A stretch of 64,000 nucleotides of DNA from Nymphaea colorata (Eukaryota; Streptophyta; Magnoliopsida; Nymphaeales; Nymphaeaceae). The stretch covers positions 20,785,716 through 20,849,715 of the forward strand of contig NC_045144.1 in the NCBI RefSeq assembly GCF_008831285.2. Direction: 5' to 3'. Position numbers and translations under genes: made by a program. The notes beneath the pieces are model-generated. The model did no database searches, was not told where the DNA came from, and was given only the letters and a program-made list of their open reading frames with translations. Every line of letters begins with the position of its first letter. The stretch's first letter is position 1. This document shows positions 26,363-37,833 of the stretch, piece by piece.

Positions 26363-29300
26363 ATGGCGGTTGCTGGTGGTTCCGACCTCCTCCGGTCGAC
26401 GCCCCTCATTTATTCGCTACTCTTCTCGGCCTCCACCAGCCACTTGAGGACGGCGTCCAGGTTTGGTAGACAAGTGGAATTCCCGAGGGGTATGAAGGGG
26501 AGGGGCGGGTGCAGAAGCAGAGTGGTCGTCGTCTTCTCCTCCCATTCCAACCACCGGATTCTTAAAAACAATCGGAAATCCCGAAGTGGGTATCAGCTCT
26601 ACGCCTCCGACGACGATGAGAGTGAAGATGGTAAAGGTTTCTCGGATGCTTCGGGCGTGAGTCCCTCTCTCTCTCGTGTGTTGGGGGTTTTTAGTTTGTT
26701 GGTCGATGTCGTCTTCTTTGGTATATGTTCTTGAGCAGCTCTTGTTCTTCCTTCTCTTCTTTTTAACTTTCTGAAATTCATTGGAAGAAATTAGCATTGG
26801 AGGATATGGGAGGTTGATTTTATACTGTACATTTTGCTGGTTAACTTATCTCCTTGTGGTTCTTTGGGAAATGAATGGGGGTTTTCCGGCTACCATATGT
26901 GTCAGAGTGTTAGTGAATGAAATTGGCATCATTGAATTCGTTATGATAACTTTGTAATTGTAACTTGGAGGAAGTCTTGGGTTCCACAAAATCTTTGGTT
27001 TTTGTGGAGGCTTGCAGAATTGCAACAACTCTTCCTTCCTTTTTTTCTCCAACCTTCTTTTATATTGCTTGAGGATGAGATTGTTCAGTGGTCTGGTGAA
27101 CCCTCGAAGGCATGGTACTGTTGATTCGAAAGGAATGCACAACATTTATTGTCAAGTAAAATCCACCCTTATTCCTCCATGGCTTAAGCCCCATGGATTT
27201 TGCAGAATTCATTGCTCTGTAAGGAACTTACTAGGGTTGGCTTTCGTAAAGCAAGAGGGCCGAACTATTTGCTAATTGTGTGAGGTCTTCTGTTTTACTA
27301 CCCTTTTTCTTACTGTTTTTATTTTCTTTAACCCATATTGTGTGTAGATATTAAGTGGGTAACTAATCTAACAATGTTTTATGATGCACATGATGTGGTT
27401 AGGATTTTCTCATTAGCCAAACATGGTCATTGCGTGCCAGTTTTGTTGTTAGCAAATTTATCATGCATTTTATTGAGATGAGATTTTCTTTTCTACATGG
27501 TCACACCAAGCATCAAGACAAGTTTCTGCCTCTGTTATGTGTATTTTACCTTTACCGTAACATGCGTTAACTCCACTGCATTTCAGGGCATTGCAACATT
27601 CACCATATTGTATTTTCCATTGTATTTTGTGACGTTTTTATTGGCTTTTACACCCTCTGTGTGTTTTGGTAAATGAAACTTCTGAGTTTTTTGAAGAAAG
27701 TATCATTTTGCTGAAGGCCAATTTAGGCAACACTGGCACGAAAGAGGATGGCTCTCATTCCCTTTTATCACTTGATCTTGTGAAGGGAGAGTATGCCCTG
27801 CTTCCTGTGAAACACCTATCTGCTGTTGTTATCCTAGGAAAGGATCCAGTGTTCACTGATGAAAATGCAAACACCTTTTTGGCAGCTAATTGGTATACAT
27901 GCCCTGTGTCTCAAGTTTTTGAAACTGTCAGTGTTAACCTGGGATGGCTTAGTCGTATTCTGCATATGGATCCATCTCTTTTGTGTGTATTGATTGATTG
28001 ACTTGTATAAACTTTCTTTCAGGATGAACCTCTTCAAAGTAGCGAAAATGATGTTAATTCTAGTGCTAGTTCTACATCAATGGGTCTTGATTCCAGGAAG
28101 GACCTTCGTCAAGGTATAAATTTTTAGTGTATGTTGGGAAGCTTGTGAGAAATTTAGATGTTGCTTAGTTTCTTCTGCAATATGAACAGGCATTTGGAGG
28201 CCTTCACTTCCAGATCGGAATAGCAAATGCGGGACATTAATAAATACCAATACCAGTTCAACTTACATTAGAGAGGTTAAACAGGACAGAAACATCCCGG
28301 ATAAGATAAATACCAGAGATGCTTCTATAATGGCGAGATATCAAAGGGCAGGGTCTGCATGCAAAAACAGTATCAGAAAGGTATTTCCTTGTAAGAATCT
28401 CAAATACATGTTTTGGATTCATAAATCTATCTGACTTTGTGTTTCTGTTGCTTCCAGGATCAGCTTGGTACCATGACAGAAAGCAAACTCCTTCAAATGT
28501 TGGAGGAATTGGATTTTGATGAAAAATGGTTTCCCTTGATTCAGTACTTGAGCACATTTGGTTTAAAAGAGTCCCACTTCGTCCAAATATATGAAAGGCA
28601 CATGCCCAGTCTCCAGATAAATGTTGCTTCTGCACGTGAAAGACTAGAATACTTGTTGAGTGTTGGTGTCAAGCAGAGGGATGTTGCTAAGATAATTCTG
28701 AGGCAGCCTCAGGTTTTGGAGTACACCATTGACAATATTCTGAAGCCGCATGTTGTATTTTTGACAGACATTGGTGTGCCTGATTCTAAAGTTGGGCAGG
28801 TAATTGCTGCTGCTCCATCTCTACTTTCTTATAGCATAGAGCATTCATTAAAGCCAACAGTCAAGTATCTGGTTGAGGAGGTTGGTCTTAGCCAGGAAGA
28901 TTTGGGCAAAGTTGTTCAGTTGAGCCCACAGATTCTGGTTCAAAAAATAGACAACTCCTGGCGATCCCGATTCTCTTTTCTCTCCAGGGAACTGGGGGCA
29001 TCAAAACAATGCATAGCGAAAATGGTAAAAAAGCATCCACAGCTTCTTCACTACAGCATTGAAGATGGAATTTTGCCAAGAATCAACTTCTTGAGGAGCA
29101 TCGGAATGCGAAATCCGGAAATCCTGAAAATGTTGACCAGTATTACTCAGGTAACCTTCTTTGACTTTCTTAAGTTCATTGTGACTTTCTGGTTTAACAT
29201 GGTATCTTTTAACAACGTATGTTTCTTTCTAGGTTCTCTCCCTTTCACTGGAAAACAATTTAAGACCAAAATACTTGTACTTAGTTAATGAACTCCAGAA

Positions 29301-29559
29301 TGAGGTCCGTTCCTTGTCAAAATATCCCACGTACTTCAGTCTATCACTTGAGCAAAGAATTCGGCCTCGTCACAAGTTCTTGGTTTCATTGAAGAAGGCG
29401 CCAAAAGGGCCATTTCCTTTGAGTTCATTCGTTCTTACTGACGAAAGTTTTTGTCAGAGAATGGCTGGAACAAGTTTAGACAAGTATCTAGAGTTCAGAC
29501 AGTCCTTACTACTCACAGATTTTGCAAAGAAGTACCAGCAGACTCGTAGAAATCAATGA
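26363..29559 (+). CDS. MTERF9: mTERF9, plastid mTERF-family protein, five exons
   Basis: Exons: 26363-26656, 28023-28113, 28190-28380, 28458-29150 and 29233-29559. They total 1596 bases and encode 531 residues. The N-terminus is basic and Ser/Arg-rich, as in a plastid transit peptide, and is followed by an acidic DDDESEDGK stretch. Exons 4 and 5 (from about residue 193) encode the mTERF array of helical repeats. Diagnostic pieces are STFGLKESHFVQIYERHMPS, LSVGVKQRDVAKIILRQPQV, VVQLSPQILVQ, MVKKHPQLLHYSI and LPRINFLRSIGM, then RIRPRHKFLVSLKK and KGPFPLSS near the C-terminus. These are characteristic of the mTERF9 group, known from other plants to act in chloroplast nucleoids and ribosome assembly. 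The start is the ATG at 26363; the frame is also open slightly upstream. The linker exons 2 and 3 are poorly conserved and are supported mainly by clean GT-AG sites and phase. Confidence 0.9.
27586..28001 (+). other. possible alternative exon in mTERF9 intron 1
   Basis: A good acceptor (TGCATTTCAG) at 27586 precedes an open stretch ending at a possible donor (TTTTGGTAAATG, about 27669). The frame from 27666 stays open for 111 codons. I see no match to the mTERF family, and the spliced frame is complete without it. Confidence 0.15.
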
Positions 29560-30982
29560 CAAGCTGTGATCATAGTGCTTATTGAAGCTGCAGGCATTTG
29601 TGGATTCTATAAGATGAGTCGCCAAGTGGCGGGATATGCCCTGAAGGTTGATATGAGGATCCTGCTTGTTATCTGGATCAGTACTTCTTGCCTAACAGTA
29701 AGTGCTTGGTTTCTTCCATCATGTATCTAATCTGTGAATTGTTTTGAGTTCATTAGTTGGGAGGCTGCTAACCATTTTCTTGTGGTTATATTTTATCAGC
29801 ATCACAAATATTGCGATATATTCGAAAATATTATGATATAACAAAAAAATGAGAAAAGCAGAAAAAAATCCTGTATCTTTGAAAAAAACATGAAAAAAAA
29901 TTGCCACTATTTTTCTGCATTTTTTCCACAATGTGCTCCTTTTTTTTTAATATCATCATGGATCCAAATTTAACTTTAAACTAAATTACTTACCATCATT
30001 TTATCATCATTGAAACCTTATTTTTATCACTTTATCTGGGTTTTTGTGTCTTCTTATTAGTTTCTCATTTATTTTCTTTTGCCTAATTTTTAGAAACTTT
30101 TTTTATTTTTTGTCAAAATTTTTCCAAGTTTTTTACAAGAATGATTATGGCTTGAAAAAGAAAAACCCGGATAAGGAGCTTACCGAGAGAAACACCAGAA
30201 TTATATTTGTGACAATGATTTTATTATAATCGGTCTTTGATTAGGAGCCTTATCATTTTTTGACCGATGTTTCAAGTTTTCTATCTTGTTTGTTCGTTCA
30301 TGTCTCTATCAGAGGTTCTGATTCTTTCAGTGGCCTTTCAAGGGTCATAATATGTCGGTGGATCTATTGCAAATTGGTCCACTGAATATATAAACTAAAA
30401 GGCAATTCACAAATTGAAGGATTGTTTTAAGCTTCTATCTCATTATCGTCATGCATGTAGATGTACTCCAAAGATTCTCGCTTCGTAAGCTGCATATCTT
30501 CATCTTCTGGCTATCTGATTTGTTGCATATCTTCATCTTCTGGCTATCTGATTTGTTGCTTGTTTCATGGCAGTGGCGTTTCTACTTCCTATCTAACAAA
30601 GGCACGTTTTGGCATCTGTCAAGTTGATTGAAGCATTGAGATTTACGGCAAGTTTCCTTGATGCAGTTGACGGACAACCCCCTACCCCCCTTCGCTACAT
30701 ATATGCGAAATTTTGTAGTTCAGTGATGCCGGTAGAAGTGGTTTCTAGGTGAAAGACTAGATAGATTATGAACCCTTGAGAGCCCTTTTTGTTAGTTTTG
30801 ACTCTCTTGTATAATGGTTTTGTATTTAGTTTGTGTTGATGTACTTGCTGAAATCTGATTCACAATGTAAAAATTGCTTCTCTTCTGAAGCTGTTCTTAT
30901 ATCTGTCAACCACTTTCAGGACATATTTCACAGTGATGAAATGTATATGTTAACGTAATGTGTCTTGTTCGAACTTAGAACC

Positions 30983-31105
30983 AATAAAGTTGTCTTTGAT
31001 TTGTATTCTGCACCTTGATCTAAAGAGTACTTAGAAGTTATAACCGATAAAGTTGCCTTTGATTTGTATTCTGCACCTTGATTTAACGAGTGCAATTGCT
31101 CTTCT
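30983..31105. repeat. 63-bp tandem duplication
   Basis: A unit of the form (A/G)ATAAAGTTG(T/C)CTTTGAT with TTGTATTCTGCACCTTGAT starts at 30983 and again at 31046. Confidence 0.8.
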
Positions 31106-31534
31106 TTAGTGAACCCTTTAACTAAAGTTCGCTTGGAATTTGTCAATGTGTAGTAAAAGAGAAGAAAAAGCAAAGATATAATGAGCCTTCAAGGTTGTGA
31201 ACTCATTTAGCTTGTTAGATTCTGCAAAGCTAATCAGCTGGTTTAGTTTATGTTGTCTTATGAACCCTGTTTGGCTCAGGACGGCAGACACAGATTATTT
31301 TAAATTGATTTAATGAGAGAAAGTAGATCCTGGGATGAACAGACACGTCAAGCAACTCCTTATAACCCATGTTGAATTTGATGCCAGGAATCCGGAAGTA
31401 GTTGCATTTGGAATTAGCAAGACACTGAAGAGGATCGTGAACTAAAAGATGACGGTAAAATTTTTTCCCAGAGACATTTGTCAAGCCCATCAAACAACAT
31501 AAGAGAAATTTTGGAATTTTCATTTGAGAATATC

Positions 31535-33101
31535 AAACCAATGTTATCCGTACGTACTGTATAGGTCTAAAAACCTGTACGATACGCGCGTAAGCGTATC
31601 GCCCACCGTATCGTATAATATGGGATAAAACACAAAATTCTTTAATTTTTTAAGTTTAAACACTCCTCCCTCTCTTTCTTCTTGTATTTAAAGACTCCAA
31701 GAGACGTGGGAGGGAGAGATTTTGCTTAGTTTTATAAAAAATAACCGAGGATTCATCAATTTGAGGAGATATTATCGTTGAATCATGAAAGATGATAACT
31801 TTATGTTTTGAACTTATCAAATTGTGATGTAATCTAATTCCTAAAACTCCAAGTCCTAAGACTCTAAGTCATAACATTCTATAAAATTTTCAAGTTTAAA
31901 ATTGTGATTGATGCTTATTATATTATTTTGAATCTTTGATACACATGAATGTTCCTTATGTATGATGATCTTTTTGATATTTGAAAACATTTTTCTTGAT
32001 TTCTGATTTTTTTTTTATCTTTTCAGATTTTTAATGATTTTCTCTATTTTATTTTTTAATATTTTTTCAGTTAAAAAATTAATTTTACGATAACATACTA
32101 CATATTGTATCAAACACATCTACTTTTCTGTTTCCAACCCCCGTTTAACGGGAATGAGAATGTGAACGAGGTAGTCATCTACCATGAGACCCACACCAAC
32201 GTCTGCACCCGAGTCGCTTACATCAGTGAAGTTTTATTAGGTAAAACGTTATTATTTAAGCTGCAGGTGAGTCTCAAAGTCCCCCGAACTGAGTGCGGTT
32301 TCTTTAAGTGAGAAACTTAAGATTGAAAAGAAAAGAGTTAAGTGGGTGACTCTTATAGCGGCCACAGAGTCTAATTTTCAAATACATTTCACAATCACAA
32401 CTATGTAAGGAGGATTTTAAAGTTACAAAAGTTAAAGGGCGAGCAACAAAGTCTAGTTGGTGCAGTTTCTCTAAGTGAGAAACTTAACAAAATTAAAAAG
32501 AAAAAAAAGGGTGACAAAGTAAAATTTTCAAATTGGTTGCATAAATATGCTTTTTGGATATCTTTTTAGAAATTATGAAGCAAACTTCTTACTTCGTATG
32601 TTTTATGCCAACTTTGAGCCAAGTGTATGGTGGCTTGGTCGACTAATGCACGTGGGAGGGGAAGTTTTTGCCATTTGGGAGAATGAAACAAACATTGGAG
32701 CAAATGAGAATGAAAATGAGGAGGAAGATGAAGATGATGATTATCGTATTGATTAATCATGATGTTACTTAATCATAAACATAATTTCAATTGTCATTTG
32801 AGAGTGAACAAATGTGGGTTATATGTTTTATGTGATGCAGCAAATTTTAAACTTTGTTTTGTTACTATGTGGTTAACATACTATGGCTTATGAATAATGA
32901 ACCATGCATGTTCATTATGTGTGTGATGATTTTTTTTTTATATTGAACTCATTTTTCTTGATTTTTCCTTGTTTCTGAAATTTTCTTTATTTTATGAATT
33001 GAAAAATAATTTTTACAACATGTTTATGATACGTTACTGTACACGCATAGGTCAGGATGGCAATATGCGTTACGGTACGCCTTTTACAACATTGGTGGTT
33101 T
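31535..33101. mobile_element. probable non-autonomous DNA transposon, about 1.57 kb
   Basis: The left end AAACCAATGTTATCCGTACG (31535 on) is inverted relative to the right end (GTACGCCTTTTACAACATTG, then GTGGTTT, to 33101). Both ends carry the GTAC/CGTATCG words common in plant non-autonomous class II elements. Inside are two direct copies of GTGC(G/A)GTTTCT(T/C)TAAGTG near 32297 and 32459. There is also a short open frame at 32547-32756 with a WWLGRLMHVG segment and a strongly acidic tail. No transposase was recognised. Confidence 0.45.
32547..32756 (+). CDS. small acidic-tailed ORF inside a transposon (fragment)
   Basis: This 69-codon frame holds an aromatic segment (YANFEPSVWWLGRLMHVGGE) and then a tail of Asn, Glu and Asp (ENENEEEDEDDD). 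The contrast with surrounding low-complexity DNA suggests the 3' end of an old transposon-borne protein. I do not recognise the family. It may equally be chance. Confidence 0.25.
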   Translation: MLFGYLFRNYEANFLLRMFYANFEPSVWWLGRLMHVGGEVFAIWENETNIGANENENEEEDEDDDYRID

Positions 33102-33799
33102 CATGTGTTAATGATTGATTGAGGTTGAAAATCAGTTCATGTTTCTGGAAACTTTTGAAACTGATCTTGTTATATTTTCTTTATGATTTACCAAACAAAG
33201 ACACATTATTCAGCAAAGAAATATAAATATAGGCTATATGCTACTGAAAATTTGATAAATGTAAGATGGTTTACAGCTGAAGGAGAGATGATTCCACATA
33301 ATTCACCAGCATGTTTATGCATGAGCGATTGCCATTGTTTCTTAGGTGTGCGTTATACTTGCACATGTATGAGCATCTCTTTCTAATGTGCATGTTACTT
33401 CATGAAGGAACCATATGTCCAATCTGATAGTTTTCCATCATTCTTTCTGGAACCTGCAAATGTGGACGAGTTAATCATGGCCATCGGGTACAAGGATATA
33501 CATGGAGTGAAATTACTGCGCTAATAGGGACCTTCAGCTCCAAGGAGATTATTGTTGATGACAATGATTTTAGGATTTCAGGACTAGCTTAGCGTTCCAT
33601 GCAGGTTTAAGGAGTAGAATACCTGGGTTATGGGAAGAAAAGAAACCAAAAGAAAACTACTTCATAGCAGCAAGAAGAAATATCAGATTAAGAAGTTGCT
33701 GTGTACCGATTAGGATGAAGAAAATTTTTCCACAAGTTAAAGATTGGTTTTCTTTCTAAAAATATTCTCTGCGTTAATCTGTAGCTTGAAGGTATGACA

Positions 33800-34135
33800 T
33801 GTTGGTGTATGGAACTTGATCCATACTGGACACTCATATGCAATACCGCGGATCCAACTGCGGCGGCCATCCTCTTACATACACTCATATGTAAGGGCAT
33901 ATATGTCTTTTTCTACAAATGTGGGTTTGCCCTAATCCTTATGTTAAGGGGATGACCGCCGCTTCTGTGTAGGTTGTTCTGTGTGTTCATCTGAGAGAGA
34001 ATACAAGAGATCTGTGCGACCGTGGACGTATGAGATTATTGTTCCGAACCACGTAAATCGTTGTCTTCTTCCTTGTTGCTTCTAACCTCCTCTTGAGTGT
34101 GCGACCAAGTGTTGTTTTGTGTGTTGTTCCTAACA
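33800..34135. mobile_element. solo LTR of a Copia-type retrotransposon
   Basis: The 336-bp element begins TGTTGG and ends CCTAACA, so the ends are TG...CA with a TGTT/AACA inverted repeat. It is flanked by perfect 5-bp target duplications TGACA (33795-33799 and 34136-34140). The interior contains CCGTGGACGTA and CGAACCACGTAAATC, characteristic of plant Copia LTRs. No internal retrotransposon genes remain, so it is a solo LTR left by recombination. Strand is inferred only from these motifs, in the + direction. Confidence 0.85.
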
Positions 34136-36447
34136 TGACAGTGCTAAAATTTGCACTTTGTTACGGATTCCGGAACCTCCAAAATATCGTGAGGAAAATG
34201 ATGATGGGGAAGTGCGAATACCACTTTGTGGAGGTCATGGCATGCCCTTCAGGTTCTCTTTCAGTTTCTCTTTATCTGGTGTCCGAGTTTCATACAAAAA
34301 CACAAAAACATGCATATATTGATGCTTGTTCATACAGGTTGTTTGAATGGCGGTGGTCAGATCAAACCAAATAAAGGTCAGTCTGCAAAAGATGTTATCC
34401 AGTATTTAACAGCATGAATAACAACGATCATGGCCAGCTTATTTATATCGAAGTCCTGTCTTGCTAGTTTCACCTTCATAATCTAGATCCCTCCCAATCC
34501 GGTTGCATGATTTGATTTAAATTCATGATATGTCGTATACTATGGACCTATGTTCTGTATCCGATCTTTGATCCTTGATCTGGCATCAATAATCTTACCT
34601 TCAGTTTGGAATTGGATCTTTGGTCCACCTTTTATTCTGGATCTACACTTCCTATTCTAAATGTGAATTCCTTCGTCCAAATCCAATGTTTTGCGTATAT
34701 CTCAAATAGAAATCCCAATTCAATGTTCTACGTGAATTTCAAATCCAAGTTGAATTTTCTACCCCATGTTATTTTATTTCTCTGGATCTTATTCTAAGTC
34801 TCCTCTTGTTCATATAGAGCCATTGTCCATGTGGATCGAAAGCTTAATCTGAAGGATTCAATTTTCCTGAGTGGGCCATATCCATGATCCAGTAAGCAAC
34901 TCTCCATCAGGTCTTCATCCTAACCAAGATTTTCTTTACCTACCTTCAAAAAAATTCCTTTGGTCCAGATACATAATCCAATTTGAACCTCAATTCAGTT
35001 CTTGAGAGTCAAAACTTTTTGGATCTCAATTCTTAAAAATGAAGCTCTTTGGATCTTAATTCTCAACTTAAAAACTTTTATTGTGGAATCCTTGATCAAG
35101 GTCCGCCTCTCTCTCGATTTTTTTTTTGAACTTGGATCACTACTAAAGAAGGTCCAAAGTCCTAATGGAGGTCAACACCCCAATGCTCTTGAGTTCTTAA
35201 TTCACAGTTCCAATACTTAGAAAAAACATCTAAATAAATCAATATTTTTTATCGCTAAATCCAACCTTTCCCATTATATTTGAGGCTCTTAATAGTGGAA
35301 GACTTGATTTACTTCGATGAATGAAACGAAAATCTCTAAACAATACGGCCAAATATAGCATTTATATAATTCATTTATGTACATTTTCAGCCACGTATAG
35401 GTTAAGCTCAAAGCCAATGTTGTTAAATGGGATGAATCGAAATGAGATGTCAAACCAATCATGACGCGAAGCATAAGATTGGGGTGTTGAAGCATAAGCT
35501 TCACATAAATCGTAAAATATATGATATTCACAAAAAATATTGGACATACGTGGAAGAAACTATTAAACTAATAATTATATCATAAGGAAAAACGATATAA
35601 AAGGTAACCCTATAAAAATCTTTTATTGTTAAAAGTAAGACGAATGTCTCGCCGAGGGTGAGTTAATATGTGGAGGCCACAATTATAAAGAAGATATTTG
35701 ACCACTCATCTTCTTGCACTAGAACAGAAAAAAAATCAAAACATAAATAACCCACTTGTTTAGACAAGCAAATATCCACGAAAGCAAATGGACAGCTAGC
35801 GTACTGAATGAAATATCAAAGATCTAAAATACTGAACCACTAATGAATATTGCAATCTAGGCAACGAAATACATGTATTTTTAAATAGAAAGAAGCTCTT
35901 CGAGGCTGCAAAAATAAAGCTAATGTAGAACACACACACATATAAAGAGCTATTTTTAAGCTCAAGTGAACTGCAATATCTCTCTATCACTCATAGCAAG
36001 GATCTCTTAATATTTTTAAAAATGGAAAGAATGAGCTAAGAACTTGTTTTTGGGCCACCCTTATATAAATTAAAACTTTCTAAAAGGCTAAAAGTTTATT
36101 CCTGAACAGTCTCTTGCCCTTTTTTGTAACTATAAATATCCCGTTGGGGAGATATTTAAAGGCATCCAATGCCTTGCGTAAGAGTTAGTAACTAAGAGCA
36201 TTCTTGGTCAAAACTCTGCAGATTTGATGTAATCTTTGCTAAGTTCTGCATTTTCGTTTTTTCCTTTAATTTCTTGCTTTCTTTGGTTTTGAATGTTTTT
36301 CTTTTTCTTTAATTTTTCTTGCATCTTAGATTTTGCTTGCATAGTTTTCTTTTTTTTTTCCCTGCTTATTCCTAACAAAGCTTAGTACTTTTATTTTTCC
36401 ATGTATAGTTTCACTGCTTCCATACATTATAAATATTCTGCGTTAGC

Positions 36448-36714
36448 TTAGTTAATAAAATGATCAACCCTTTTGTTCAGTTCATTGACTGGCATCTCGC
36501 ATTCTTTCTCTTCTTCTTTCACACCTTCCTCAGTCTGCAGCTTCTCCTCACCTTCATCTTTACTCACCTTCCAGTTGCCTTTCTCTTGGTTATTCTTGCT
36601 TCTCACTTTCATTAGTATCACCACAAACTTCTTAATCGCAGTCTTGCCTTCATAGAGGTGGATGGTTGCCTTTGTTGCCATGTCAGGGACCTTTTGCAAA
36701 ACCTTGTTTCTCAT
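36448..36714 (-). CDS. small protein with DUF761-like C-terminus (possible gene)
   Basis: An 88-residue frame starts MRNKVLQKVPDMATKATIHL. It has a basic, hydrophobic first half (KKFVVILMKVRSK), a Lys/Glu-rich middle, and ends with MPVNELNKRVDHFIN. That ending resembles the DUF761 motif (xxLNxRVxxFI) at the C-terminus of small plant proteins of unknown function. The usual residues after the motif are missing because the frame stops. It may be a complete small gene, the last exon of one, or a decayed copy. Confidence 0.4.
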   Translation of the reverse strand: MRNKVLQKVPDMATKATIHLYEGKTAIKKFVVILMKVRSKNNQEKGNWKVSKDEGEEKLQTEEGVKEEEKECEMPVNELNKRVDHFIN

Positions 36715-37533
36715 CGACTGTGTTTGGCATTAATGGATCAGTAGAGCCGTACAATGAGTCCAGCCAGCCAGCTGGCTCAACTTGAGCTTGACTTGATTAA
36801 ACTCAACTGGAGCTCGACTCAGTTTAACTGCATAGTGAATGTTGAACTATAATGAAAAAATAGTTGTAAGAAGCAATCCTACAAGCTAAATGAGTTAGAA
36901 GAAATGTGACAGGCTTAACAAAAATGTACTATATTGCATTTTAGGGTTTCCTTTATCATAAGTTAGCTGATGAATGCGCACATAAATTAAGTGGGCTCCT
37001 CATTCAAAATAATAGAGAACCATGTTGCACTTGTTGCTAAGAAACATCCATCTGACGTCAACCAATAGTTGTTAAGAAAAAGCGGAAGCAGGAGGATAAG
37101 GGGCCTTCAAGCATTATTTTGGGTGGTAGGGATGAACCAAGGCTCGATCGTTCTAGCGAGTAATGAGGGTGAAATTTCATCCTTTATTCAGTTATTTTAT
37201 TCATCATTGACATTAAGATATAGATTAAAGAAGTTGTTTTCAGTAATCGTGCAAATGGTCACAATTTTTGGAAAATTTTTAATTCATCGACCTGCTTTTT
37301 GTCATAATTCTAAATACAGGCCTTGCATGTGCTAAAAACTGCCAACGAGATTGAAGAGACAAATCATGATACGTAATATGATCAGGGCAAGGAAAATAAC
37401 ACACTGTGCACTGCAGAAACATGTTGAAAATTCTTATCATGCCATTCTATATCCGATTACCGATAATGCATGAACCTAGAGAGACCAAGTGAGCGATGGA
37501 TAGGGAAGAGAGAGACCCCTCCCTTCTCAGCTA

Positions 37534-37833
37534 CTACTTTTTGTATGTGTTAGCCCAGCTGTAGTAGATGCCTGCGGCAAACCCAAATGCAGAGAGCTTC
37601 GCACCAAAGGTCTTCCTCTCCGATGCGATATCTATCCTGCCGCTCGATGGTTCTGTGGTCCTGTCTACAGTAATGCCTTTATCAAATGCTTTTTTCATGG
37701 GAATTACTGCTTTCGCTGATTTCTTCGTCTCACTCTTATCTCTCTCGCTCTCGCCACTATATTCATCATCTGTGCCCACCATGAAGTGCCGCTCCACTAC
37801 CATGTTACGAAAACATAAAGCAAGTCTCTGCAT
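37534..37833 (-). CDS. unrecognised small ORF partly inside an inverted repeat
   Basis: The 99-codon frame has coding-like composition: a charged Ser/Lys/Glu middle (DDEYSGESERDKSETKKSAK) and a more hydrophobic C-terminus (FGAKLSAFGFAAGIYYSWAN). The first codons (37784-37833) lie in the left arm of the inverted repeat around the DUF707 exon, so the start may be at the inner ATG (MVVERHF). The family is not recognised. It could be the last exon of a gene, a small gene, or chance. Confidence 0.3.
   Translation of the reverse strand: MQRLALCFRNMVVERHFMVGTDDEYSGESERDKSETKKSAKAVIPMKKAFDKGITVDRTTEPSSGRIDIASERKTFGAKLSAFGFAAGIYYSWANTYKK

Larger units (their letters stand above)
29560..36447. other. 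intergenic region with transposon remnants
   Basis: It starts with the mTERF9 3' flank. Beyond the listed elements (63-bp tandem repeat, 31.5-33.1 kb TIR element, solo LTR) I see AT-rich DNA with no supported gene. The 34.4-35.2 kb part is rich in GGATCT/AATTC-type words like the degraded repeats near 14 kb. Confidence 0.55.

Noticed and set aside
26417..26797. 126-codon antisense frame over mTERF9 exon 1
   Set aside because: It is a shadow of the coding exon and its GC-rich flank, with no recognisable family.
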